Below, one piece after another: positions 52,212 through 59,753 of a stretch of DNA of 64,000 nucleotides (its first letter is position 1; each line of letters opens with the position of its first letter). Source of the stretch: Streptomyces olivochromogenes (GTDB lineage Bacteria; Actinomycetota; Actinomycetes; Streptomycetales; Streptomycetaceae); assembly GCF_001514115.1 (NCBI RefSeq), contig NZ_KQ948475.1, forward strand, positions 1-64,000, read 5' to 3'. Both the position numbers and the translations under genes were made by a program. Under the pieces are notes generated by a model, which saw only the letters and a program-made list of their open reading frames with translations, searched no databases and was not told where the DNA came from.

Positions 52212-53668
52212 TGCGGCGACGGCGACGGACATCCGGGCGGGGCCATGGGTGGATCCACGGGCGAGTCCACGGGCGGGTCTACGGATACGGGCTGGCCCTC
52301 GCTCTGCTGCTGACCGCCTGCACCGGCGGCGGGCAGGCCGGACCCGGCGCCACGGTCACCCCCGGCGCCTCCGGGGACATCGTCGTGGCCAGCGGACGGG
52401 ACGTGACCGGCAAGGGCGGCATCCGCCAGCAGCTCATCGACGCGTGGAACGCCCGGCAGGACAGGGAACACAGCGGCGTCCACGCCCGCCTGGTCGAACT
52501 CCCGGGCTCCGCCGACCAGCAGCGCAGCCAGCTGCTCGGCGCGCTCCAGTCCGGCAGCGCCCAGTACGACATCGTCAACCTGGACGTCACCTGGGTGCCG
52601 GAGTTCGCCGCCGCGCACCTTATCCGCCCGCTGCCGGACGACCTGGTGGACGCGGACGTCGTCAAGTCGGTCGCGAGCACGGCCCGTTGGGGCGGAAAGC
52701 TCTACGCCGTCCCCTTCAACAGCGACGTCGGCCTGCTCTACTACCGCCGGGACCACCTCAAGCAGGCGCACGTCCAGGACACCGACCTGAGCAAGGGGAT
52801 CACCTGGCGGCAGCTGCGGGACCTCATCGATGCCGTCGAGGCGCCGGGCAGGTCGCGGCCGAAGGGGTACGAGAAGGGCTGGACCACCCAGCTCGGCCCC
52901 TACGAGGGCCGTACGGTCAACGGGATCGAGGCGTTCCTGTCCGCCACCGACGGCGCCGCCCTCACCGACGAGAACGGCCGTTACACCGCCACCGTCCAGC
53001 AGCTGACGGACGGCCTCGCGGAGCTGCGCGCCCGCACCCAGGGCGCGTACACGCTCGGGGACGCGGTCCGCTCGGACGAGGGCGAGTCGCTCACCGACTT
53101 CGCGGACGGGCGTACGGCGTTCCTGCGTCACTGGCCCTACGCCTATCGCACCCTGCACCAGTCTTTGAGCGACGCGCAGCTCGGCGTCGCTCCGCTGCCC
53201 GGCCGGGCGGTGCTCGGCGGCCAGAACCTGGCGCTGGCCGGATCGTCCCAACAGACAGACAAGGCAAGGGATTTGATACGGTTCCTCACCAGCAAGGAGA
53301 GCGAACGCTGTCTGCTCGACGCGGGGTTCGCGGCCACCCGGGAGTCCGCGTACACGGCCGACGACGTGACCTGCGGCGTGGCGAGGACACCCGGAGCGGC
53401 CTCTCCCTCGGTCTCTCCCTCGGCTTCGCCCTCGGGTGAGAGCGCCGACCGCATGCCGCGTGACGACCGCGGGCGCCCCGCGTACGCCCGGACGATCCTG
53501 CTCCCCGCGCTCCGGCGCGCCGTCCAGCGCCCCCGCACCCCCTTGTACGGCGCGTTCACCCAGACGTTCGCCACCGAGCTGGGCACGCTGTTCACCGACG
53601 ACCCGCCGGGCGACGCGGAGTTGGCCGCCGAGCTGGACAGGGAACTCAGGAAGGTTCTTCCGGGGTGA
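52211..53668 (+). CDS. solute-binding lipoprotein (family 1), orphan
   Basis: 485 residues. A basic N-terminus with Arg-rich and His/Gly/Val repeats leads to a lipobox LLLTAC at Cys37, so it is a membrane-anchored lipoprotein. Residues about 45-385 form a type 1 extracellular solute-binding protein fold (DIVNLDVTWVPEFAAAHLI, VPFNSDVGLLYYRRD, GVAPLPG, GGQNLALAG). The tail of about 90 residues is variable with a Ser/Pro stretch. There is no permease or ATPase gene nearby. A GTG at 52208 is also possible, but ATG 52211 has better ribosome-site spacing. It overlaps the caspase-fusion stop by 1-4 bp, so it is coupled to it. Confidence 0.85.
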   Translation: MRRRRRTSGRGHGWIHGRVHGRVYGYGLALALLLTACTGGGQAGPGATVTPGASGDIVVASGRDVTGKGGIRQQLIDAWNARQDREHSGVHARLVELPGSADQQRSQLLGALQSGSAQYDIVNLDVTWVPEFAAAHLIRPLPDDLVDADVVKSVASTARWGGKLYAVPFNSDVGLLYYRRDHLKQAHVQDTDLSKGITWRQLRDLIDAVEAPGRSRPKGYEKGWTTQLGPYEGRTVNGIEAFLSATDGAALTDENGRYTATVQQLTDGLAELRARTQGAYTLGDAVRSDEGESLTDFADGRTAFLRHWPYAYRTLHQSLSDAQLGVAPLPGRAVLGGQNLALAGSSQQTDKARDLIRFLTSKESERCLLDAGFAATRESAYTADDVTCGVARTPGAASPSVSPSASPSGESADRMPRDDRGRPAYARTILLPALRRAVQRPRTPLYGAFTQTFATELGTLFTDDPPGDAELAAELDRELRKVLPG

Positions 53669-54899
53669 CGAGATACGCGAGTGCCCCCGACACCAGCGTC
53701 CGCACGCCCGGCGCGAGCGTCGCCAGGTCGGGCGCGAACTGCGGGCTGTGATTGCTGGGCACGGCCGCGAACTTCTCCATGAGGTCGTCGCCCGGGGCCG
53801 CGTCCCACACCTCGGCCGGGGTGCTGGTCACGAACCAGTAGGAGTACGGGATCTTCCCCTCCGCGAGCCGGGGGAAGTCCTCGCTGGCCATCGCCGGGCC
53901 CGGGTCGAGGATCGTCCCGGCGCCGAAGACCTCGCCGTGCACGGCCGCGACCCGGCGGTCGGTCTCCGGGTCGTTGACGGTGACCGGGAAGCTGTTGCCG
54001 ACGACGACGTCGGGCTCGCGCGGGCAGCCGGCGGCCAGGCACTCGCCCGCCGCGATCCGCCGGATCGCCGCGATCATCCGCTCACGGACCTCGTCCGACT
54101 GCGTACGGATGTTGAGGGCGATCCGGGCCTCGGCGGGGATGATGTTGTGCCGGGTGCCCGCCTCGATCCGTCCCACGCTCAGCACGGCCGACTCGCGCGC
54201 CGCGATCTCCCGGCTGACGACGGTCTGCAGCCGGGTCACGAGGTACGCGGCGGTGACGACTGGATCGACGGTCGACTCCGGACGCGAACCGTGCCCGCCC
54301 CGCCCGTGCACGACGATGTCCACGTCGGTGGAGGCGGACATGATCAGTCCGGGCGAGTGGGCGTAGAGCCCGGCGGGTCCGGGGGCCGCGTGCTGGGCGA
54401 GCAGCACGTCCGGCCGCGGGAACCTCTCGTACAGTCCGTCCGCGACCATCCCCGACGCGCCCTCGCCGGTCTCCTCGGCGGGCTGCCCGAGCACGAGGAG
54501 CGTGCCGGACCAGGTGTCACGTCCGGCGGCGAGCGCCCGGGCCGCGCCCGCCAGCCAGGTGACGTGCAGATCGTGCCCGCAGGCGTGCATCACGCCGGGC
54601 GCCCTGGAGGCGTACGGCAGTCCGGTCTCCTCCTGCACCGGCAGCGCGTCCATGTCGGCGCGCAGCAGCACGGTCGGCCCGGGCCCGTTGCGCAGGACGC
54701 CGACGACTCCGGTGCCGCCGACGCCGGTGACGGTGTCGAACCCTGATGTGCGCAGCCGGTCGGCGAGCGCGGCGGCCGTCCGGTGTTCCCGCATCGACAG
54801 CTCCGGGTGCCGGTGCAGGTCCCGGTAGAAGTCCTCCAGGTCGGGAACCGGGAGGTCGGCTGTGAGGTCCAGTGCGATACGTGCGGCAGGCGAGATCAC
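53646..54899 (-). CDS. M20 family metallopeptidase / amidohydrolase
   Basis: 417 residues, cytosolic. Metal ligands are recognisable in MHACGHDLH (about 104-112), PAEETGEGASG (about 139-150) and the final MEKFAAVPSNHSP; a dimer domain (about 175-290) is present with HGRGGHGSRP. It resembles the hippurate hydrolase/IAA-amino-acid hydrolase group, which cleave N-acyl amino acids. The exact substrate is unknown. It is convergent with the binding-lipoprotein gene and overlaps it by 23 bp. Confidence 0.92.
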   Translation of the reverse strand: MISPAARIALDLTADLPVPDLEDFYRDLHRHPELSMREHRTAAALADRLRTSGFDTVTGVGGTGVVGVLRNGPGPTVLLRADMDALPVQEETGLPYASRAPGVMHACGHDLHVTWLAGAARALAAGRDTWSGTLLVLGQPAEETGEGASGMVADGLYERFPRPDVLLAQHAAPGPAGLYAHSPGLIMSASTDVDIVVHGRGGHGSRPESTVDPVVTAAYLVTRLQTVVSREIAARESAVLSVGRIEAGTRHNIIPAEARIALNIRTQSDEVRERMIAAIRRIAAGECLAAGCPREPDVVVGNSFPVTVNDPETDRRVAAVHGEVFGAGTILDPGPAMASEDFPRLAEGKIPYSYWFVTSTPAEVWDAAPGDDLMEKFAAVPSNHSPQFAPDLATLAPGVRTLVSGALAYLVTPEEPS

Positions 54900-54953
54900 G
54901 GGGCCAGCGTAGGGGCCGCCGACGGGACGGGGGAGTTCCCGTCGGCGGCCGGT

Positions 54954-55115
54954 CTATCGAAGGGCCTGCGCGTGGCCCGTGAGGTGCTGGAGGTGCGGGG
55001 TGGTGGCTTCGGCCGCCCGGGCGGGGCCGGCGTTCGCTGCCAGGACCAGGGCGGCGACGGCCACGACGGCCGCACCGAATCCTCTGAAGTAGCGCGCGGA
55101 AATACGTCGGAGCAT
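54954..55115 (-). CDS. small secreted peptide (candidate signalling pre-peptide), 53 residues
   Basis: Too short for a usual gene call but well formed. ATG at 55115 has GAGG six bases upstream, and the codons show high third-position GC until the stop at 54954. The product has a basic N-terminus (MLRRISARYFRG), a hydrophobic core (about 14-30) and an AxA signal-peptidase site (PARA, about 31-34), giving a mature peptide of about 19 residues, AEATTPHLQHLTGHAQALR. No known family. It diverges from an HTH-TPR regulator across 152 bp with repeated operator-like sites, so a peptide-pheromone role is possible but only inferred. Confidence 0.7.
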   Translation of the reverse strand: MLRRISARYFRGFGAAVVAVAALVLAANAGPARAAEATTPHLQHLTGHAQALR

Positions 55116-55140
55116 GGCGACCTCGCAACAACAGCGGCGT

Positions 55141-55168
55141 ATTAAGCAGGCTTAATCCGCCGCTTAAC
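55141..55168. promoter_or_regulatory. operator candidate I: palindrome plus third half-site
   Basis: ATTAAGCAGGCTTAAT (55141-55156) has perfect seven-base arms and a two-base spacer. A third half-site GCTTAAC follows at 55162-55168. It lies 26 bp upstream of the secreted-peptide start and in its promoter region, where the divergent HTH-TPR protein most likely acts. Confidence 0.65.
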
Positions 55169-55246
55169 GTAGGGGTTCGAAGCATCAAAGGGCAAGGGGC
55201 GCAAGGGGAGTTGGACAATAGTCAAAAGTTGGCCGAGTGTAAGTCG

Positions 55247-55267
55247 GGTTAATGGCATGCTTAATCC
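55247..55267. promoter_or_regulatory. operator candidate II overlapping the regulator start
   Basis: GGTTAATGGCATGCTTAATCC contains the half-site GCTTAAT (55259-55265) and a related GGTTAAT (55247-55253), ending directly at the ATG of the HTH-TPR gene. Binding here would repress the regulator itself. Confidence 0.55.
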
Positions 55268-56611
55268 ATGGCGGAGCGTGACGGCCCGGAGGTCATCGGG
55301 CGCAGGGTTCAGCAGTTGCGTACGGAACGCGGGCTGACGCAGAAACAGTTGGCGGAGCCGGCGTACACGCCCGCGTACATCTCCACCCTGGAGGCCGGGC
55401 GGGTGCGGGCCTCCGAACCCGCGCTGCGGCACATCGCCGAGCGGCTCGGGGTGGCGTACGAGGAGATCGCGACCGGGCGCCCCGCCCACCTCGCCACCGA
55501 TCTGCGGCTGCGGCTCACCGACGCCCAGCGCACGCTCGCCACCGGCGAGGCGGAGGTCGCGGCGGAGCAGTACGACGCGCTCCTCGCGGAGGCGGACGCG
55601 CACGGGCTTGTCGCCGAGCAGGCCGCGGCGCTGCTCGGGCTCGGCGAATGCGCCCTGGAGACCGGGAACCTGGAGACCGCGCGGGAACGATTCGAGGCCT
55701 CGGAACAGCGCCTCGGCGACGCGCCCCTCCCGAACCGGGTGCCCGCCCTGCGCGGCCGGGCCGTGTCCCACTACCTCGCCGGTGAACTCCGCTACGCCTG
55801 CTATCTGTTCGAGTCCACCCTCGACGAGCTCAACCGCACGGGGATGCACGACCCGGACGCGCTGCTGCTCCTCTACACGGGCGTCATAGCCCCGTACATG
55901 GACATGGGCGCCCATGCGCGGGCCGCACAGGCGGCGGAGTTCGCGCTCGCCCTGGCGCCCCAGGTGGGCGATCCGGCCCTCGTCGCCCGGATGCACCGCT
56001 CCGTCGCCCGCACGATGATCGCCGAGGGCCGGGTCGCCGAGGCGGACGCCTCCCTCGCCAAGGCCTCCGAGCTCTACCGGCAGCTTCAGATCCGTACCGA
56101 GCTCGCCAACTGTCACTGGATGCGCGGCTACTTGTACGTCCAGAACGGCGAACTGGAGCGGGCGGAGAGCGAGTTGCGGGAGGCGCAGGCGATGCTCTCC
56201 GCGAAGCGCGCCGCCCTGTACACGAGCCAGGTCAACGTGGAGCTCGCGGACGTACTGCACCGGCGCGGGAAGTCGGCCGAGGCCGCCGTCCTCCTCCACG
56301 AGGTGCTCGGTGACCTCAGTCCCGAGCGCGGCGCCGTGCACTCGGCGGGCGCGCACCGCCTGCTCGGCATCATCGCCGAGGACGCCCGCGACACGGAGTC
56401 CGCCGAGGAGCACTACGTGCGGGCGCTGAGCCTTCTTGAGCGGGCGGGGGCGGCGGGGGATCTCGCCGACCTGTGCCGGCTCCTCGGGGACCTGCTGCGC
56501 CGCACGGGCCGGGTGGAAGCGGCCCTCGACGCCTACCGCACGGGCCTCGGCCACCGCACGGCCCCCGGCACCACCACCCTGGGCCCGGCCCCGGCCCAGC
56601 CCCCGCTGTAA
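55268..56611 (+). CDS. XRE-type HTH regulator with tetratricopeptide repeats
   Basis: 447 residues. An N-terminal XRE helix-turn-helix (about 9-62, VQQLRTERGLTQKQLAEPAYTPAYISTLEAGRVRASEPALRHIAERLG) is followed by about eight to nine TPR-like helix pairs (about 75-430) such as AALLGLGECALETGNLETARERFEASEQRL and LADVLHRRGKSAEAAVLLHEVLG. This is the architecture of RRNPP peptide receptors (PlcR, Rgg, Rap-like); actinobacterial members are mostly uncharacterised. The divergent 53-residue secreted peptide and half-sites between them support a peptide-responsive regulator, which is inference. No obvious ribosome site precedes the ATG because the operator occupies it. Confidence 0.85.
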   Translation: MAERDGPEVIGRRVQQLRTERGLTQKQLAEPAYTPAYISTLEAGRVRASEPALRHIAERLGVAYEEIATGRPAHLATDLRLRLTDAQRTLATGEAEVAAEQYDALLAEADAHGLVAEQAAALLGLGECALETGNLETARERFEASEQRLGDAPLPNRVPALRGRAVSHYLAGELRYACYLFESTLDELNRTGMHDPDALLLLYTGVIAPYMDMGAHARAAQAAEFALALAPQVGDPALVARMHRSVARTMIAEGRVAEADASLAKASELYRQLQIRTELANCHWMRGYLYVQNGELERAESELREAQAMLSAKRAALYTSQVNVELADVLHRRGKSAEAAVLLHEVLGDLSPERGAVHSAGAHRLLGIIAEDARDTESAEEHYVRALSLLERAGAAGDLADLCRLLGDLLRRTGRVEAALDAYRTGLGHRTAPGTTTLGPAPAQPPL

Positions 56612-56935
56612 CGGCCGGTTCCGAGCCTGCGGGCGGTTCCTCGGCTGCGGGCCGGTGGGGGCTGGTCGCGCAGTTCCCCGCGCCCCTGAAAGCCTCGGCC
56701 CGTCCGGCGTTTGTGGGCGAGGCCGAAGACCGCACCCACCTACCTCTGCCGGCATCCTCCAGCCCGTCGCCTTTGAGGACGAGGCCGAAGGCCGTTGCCC
56801 CACCCACCCCTGCCCGCGGCATTCAGCCTGTCCGGCGTTTGAGGACGAGGCTGTCCAGGCCGACAGGGGGTCTGGGGGCGCAGCCCCCTGGGATGGGACG
56901 GGTAGGGGCGGCGGGGGCGAGGAAGCCGGGAACCC
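56612..56935. repeat. 324-bp gap made of dispersed Streptomyces repeats
   Basis: Bases 56657-56691 are an inverted copy of the element at 3201-3235. Then three copies of a CGTCCGGCGTTTGAGGACGA-type unit lie at about 56701-56728, 56764-56790 and 56829-56852, each followed by GAGGC. The last part (about 56868-56930) has the run GGGGGCGCAGCCCCC and a G-rich stretch. No gene is visible; the three-unit array is a mosaic of known-type intergenic repeats. Confidence 0.8.
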
Positions 56936-57532
56936 CTACGGGCGGCGGCCGTGCGCGGATATCTCGGAGGCGGGGATCTCGAAGATGGTTTCGAGGCCGT
57001 CCTCCTCGTCCCACTGTTCGCCGACCTCCGTGAAGCCGAACCCGGCGATCGTCGCCAGGGACGCGGCGTTGTCGGGACTGATCGTCACGCGCAGGGTCCG
57101 GACCCGGGCGTCGGCGGCGGCCCGGCGCATCAACGCGGCCAGGATCGCCCGCGCGTAGCCCCGGCGGCGCTGGGCGGGGTCCACGGAGTAGCCGATCTCC
57201 ACCATGCCCGCCTCGTCCGGCGGCCCGTGGAATCCGGCGTAGCCGACGACCGTACCCTCCGGTTCGGCGATCACGACCTTGGACAGCCATCCCGCGCACT
57301 CGGGGTGCGTGGTCAGCTGGTTCAGCCGGTAGCGCCAGAGCCAGCGCGCGCCGTCGCTGAGGAAGTACTCGGTGAGTTCGGCCCCCACCTCGGCTCCGGC
57401 CCGGTCGAGGTCGGAGTCCAGCAGGGCGGCCATGGCCGCGCTCGTCACCTCGACGAAGCGCACCGACTTCGGACCGGCGGGGAGGACGCGGGTGGCCGGC
57501 TCGGCTTTGTCACTTGCAGCGTTGTCTGTCAC
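56936..57532 (-). CDS. GNAT family N-acetyltransferase
   Basis: 198 residues from a GTG at 57532, with GAGGAT about eight bases upstream (alternative ATG at 57547). The GNAT core has the strand-loop-helix signature VEIGYSVDPAQRRRGYARAIL (about 120-140), with QRRRGYA as the acetyl-CoA pyrophosphate loop, and SPDNAASLATIAGFGFTEVG as motif B. It likely acetylates a protein or small-molecule amine. It is separated from the alkylsulfatase gene by 69 bp in the same orientation and may be co-transcribed. Confidence 0.85.
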   Translation of the reverse strand: MTDNAASDKAEPATRVLPAGPKSVRFVEVTSAAMAALLDSDLDRAGAEVGAELTEYFLSDGARWLWRYRLNQLTTHPECAGWLSKVVIAEPEGTVVGYAGFHGPPDEAGMVEIGYSVDPAQRRRGYARAILAALMRRAAADARVRTLRVTISPDNAASLATIAGFGFTEVGEQWDEEDGLETIFEIPASEISAHGRRP

Positions 57533-57601
57533 AGCGCGGATCCTCATCGGGGGGAGCCGGACCTGTCGAGCGGTTTTCCCCGGCACGCCCTCCCGGGGGC
57601 T

Positions 57602-59440
57602 TTACGGCGTCACGATCGGGAACGCCTTGTCCGGCTCGGAGACGTACGACAGCAGCCGGGCCAGCACGGTGGTGTCGCCGTCCGACTCGATGCCCGCGAG
57701 GCCCCGCCCCGACACGACCCCGAGCAGTTCCGGGCGGGTGAGGGTCAAGGTCAGGTCCGCGTGCGGCTTCGGGGTGTGATGGACCGGCATGGCGCGGTGG
57801 GTGAGGGCGCCGTTGTGGAGGTTCACTCGGTGGCGGCGCTGCTCGTCGATGATGACGAGGTCGAGGGTGAGGTGTTCGTTCCAGGCGCGGGGGCCCTCGA
57901 TACGGACGGCGAGCGAGTCGAGGAGCATGCCCACGGTCAGCGCGGACGTCAGTTCGGGGCTCGTGGTGTCGACGGGGATGTCGGCGGTGCCCGCGCGCAG
58001 TTCCAGGGCGGCCGTGAGGTAGGCGTTGCGCCAGGTCCCGTTCTCCGCGCCGTAGCCGAGCCGTTCGTAGACGCCCGCGAGGGTGTCCTTGGCCGCGTTG
58101 TTCGACGGGTCGGCGAACACCAGGTGGTTGAGGAGGGTGGCGGCGAACCGCAGGTCACCGGCGTCGATGTACGCCCGCGCCTTGACCAGGGTCTCCGTCT
58201 GGCCGCCCGCCAACTCCACGTACCGCCGCCCGAGTTCGACCGGCGGATGCTCCCAGAGGTGGGCGGGGTTGCCGTCGTACCAGCCCATGTACCGCTGGTA
58301 GACGGCCTTGACGTTGTGGCTGACCGAGCCGTAGTAGCCGCGGGCATGCCAGGCACTCTCCAGGGCGGGCGGCAGCAGCAGTTCCTCGGCGATCTCGGTG
58401 CCGGTCAGGCCCCGGTTGAGCATGCGGAGGGTCTGGTCGTGCAGGTAGGCGTACAGGTCCCGCTGTTCGCCGAGGAACCTGACGATGTTCGCCCGGCCCC
58501 AGATCGGCCAGTGGTGGGAGGCGAACGCCACGTCGTAGGTGTCACCGAACACGTCGATCGTCTCGTCGAGGTAGCGGGCCCACTCGTGTGCGTCGCGGAC
58601 CGGGGCCCCGCGCAGGGTGAGCACGTTGTGCAGGGTGTGGCTGGCGTTCTCGGCCACGCACAGGGCGCGCTGCTCGGGGAGCAGGAAGTTCATCTCGGCG
58701 GGCGCCTCGGTCCCGGGCGTGAGCTGGAAGACGAACCGCACGCCGTCGATGGTCTCCTCCTGCCCCGTGCGGGTGATGTCCACGTTCGGGGCGATGAGCG
58801 TGACGGTGCCGGTGGAGGTGATGGTGCCGAGCCCGGTACCGATCTGGCCGCGCGGGGCCCTCGGCAGCCGGGAGCCGTACATGAACGCCGACCGTCGCAG
58901 CATCGCGTTGCCGGCGAAGACGCTCTCGCTGACCGCGTGCTCGAGGAATCCCTCGGGCGCGAGGACGGGCAGCCCGCTCTCGCTGCCGCGCGCCACCACT
59001 CCGCGGGCGCCGCCGAAGTGGTCGACGTGGGAATGGGTGTAGACGAGCCCGGTCACGGGCCGTGAGCCCCGGTGCTCGTGGTAGAGGCCGAGGGCGGCAG
59101 CGGCGCACTCCGCCGAGATCAGCGGATCGATCACGATCACACCGTGCTTGCCCTCGACGAGGGTCATGTTCGAGAGATCGAGGCCGCGCACCTGGTACAC
59201 GCCCTCGGTGACCTCGTACAGGCCGTGGCGCGCGCACAGCTGTGACTGCCGCCACAGGCTGGGGTGCGCGGTGTCGGGGCAGTCCTCGTCCAGGAACGCG
59301 TACGCGTTCCCGTCGTAGACGATCTGTGCCTCGGCGTCGGTGATCACGGGCGGGTCCAACGCCGCGATGAACCCCCGATCGGCGTTCTCGAAGTCCGTGA
59401 GATCGTCGAAGGGAAGGTCATCACGCGCCGGGACGGTCAT
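57602..59440 (-). CDS. MBL-fold alkyl/aryl sulfatase (SdsA1-like)
   Basis: 612 residues from ATG 59440; the 60 codons upstream are not protein-like. The metallo-beta-lactamase motif is His136-Ser-His138-Val-Asp140-His141 (THSHVDHFGG), with later ligands in the AENASHT and ASHHWPIWG blocks. A helical dimerisation domain (about 350-480) and a C-terminal SCP2-like domain (about 490-610) complete the SdsA1/BDS1 architecture, which releases sulfate from alkyl sulfates such as SDS. No signal peptide is seen. A possible role is detergent or sulfate-ester scavenging. Confidence 0.88.
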   Translation of the reverse strand: MTVPARDDLPFDDLTDFENADRGFIAALDPPVITDAEAQIVYDGNAYAFLDEDCPDTAHPSLWRQSQLCARHGLYEVTEGVYQVRGLDLSNMTLVEGKHGVIVIDPLISAECAAAALGLYHEHRGSRPVTGLVYTHSHVDHFGGARGVVARGSESGLPVLAPEGFLEHAVSESVFAGNAMLRRSAFMYGSRLPRAPRGQIGTGLGTITSTGTVTLIAPNVDITRTGQEETIDGVRFVFQLTPGTEAPAEMNFLLPEQRALCVAENASHTLHNVLTLRGAPVRDAHEWARYLDETIDVFGDTYDVAFASHHWPIWGRANIVRFLGEQRDLYAYLHDQTLRMLNRGLTGTEIAEELLLPPALESAWHARGYYGSVSHNVKAVYQRYMGWYDGNPAHLWEHPPVELGRRYVELAGGQTETLVKARAYIDAGDLRFAATLLNHLVFADPSNNAAKDTLAGVYERLGYGAENGTWRNAYLTAALELRAGTADIPVDTTSPELTSALTVGMLLDSLAVRIEGPRAWNEHLTLDLVIIDEQRRHRVNLHNGALTHRAMPVHHTPKPHADLTLTLTRPELLGVVSGRGLAGIESDGDTTVLARLLSYVSEPDKAFPIVTP

Positions 59441-59531
59441 ACGTCCAGCCTCTGCCGACGAGCGGCGAGCGGCTAGTGGAGTGGGCCGTTCGTGACGTGC
59501 GCGGTCGCGAGGTGTGGGCTCGTGACGTGCG

Positions 59532-59753
59532 TCAGAGCCGGTCCATCCGGGTGTAGGGGCTGAGGATGCGGGCCTGGCGGGAGCCGAAGTCGACGAGCAT
59601 GGCGATGCCCTCTTCGACACCGATGATCGTGCCCAGGCCGAACTGGTCGTGGGTGACCCGGTCTCCGAGGCTGAATTCCTTGGCCACGGGGACGACCGGG
59701 GCGGCGAAGGGGCTGGTGGGCAGGTGGCGCCGGGGCGCGGAGGGTTTCGTCAT
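59532..59753 (-). CDS. mini-protein with Tudor-like domain (as in PcrA/UvrD C-terminus)
   Basis: 73 residues. The second half, SLGDRVTHDQFGLGTIIGVEEGIAMLVDFGSRQARILSPYTRMDRL in outline, matches the Tudor-like domain at the C-terminus of PcrA/UvrD helicases that contacts RNA polymerase. Here it is free-standing. The ATG at 59753 overlaps the glycosyltransferase stop (ATGA), so it is the last member of a coupled operon. RNA-polymerase contact is inference. Confidence 0.8.
   Translation of the reverse strand: MTKPSAPRRHLPTSPFAAPVVPVAKEFSLGDRVTHDQFGLGTIIGVEEGIAMLVDFGSRQARILSPYTRMDRL

Noticed and set aside
49097..53668. The cassette as an ordinary ABC transporter operon
   Set aside because: No permease or ATPase gene is present; the only binding protein is linked to a caspase fusion and EACC1-like protein.
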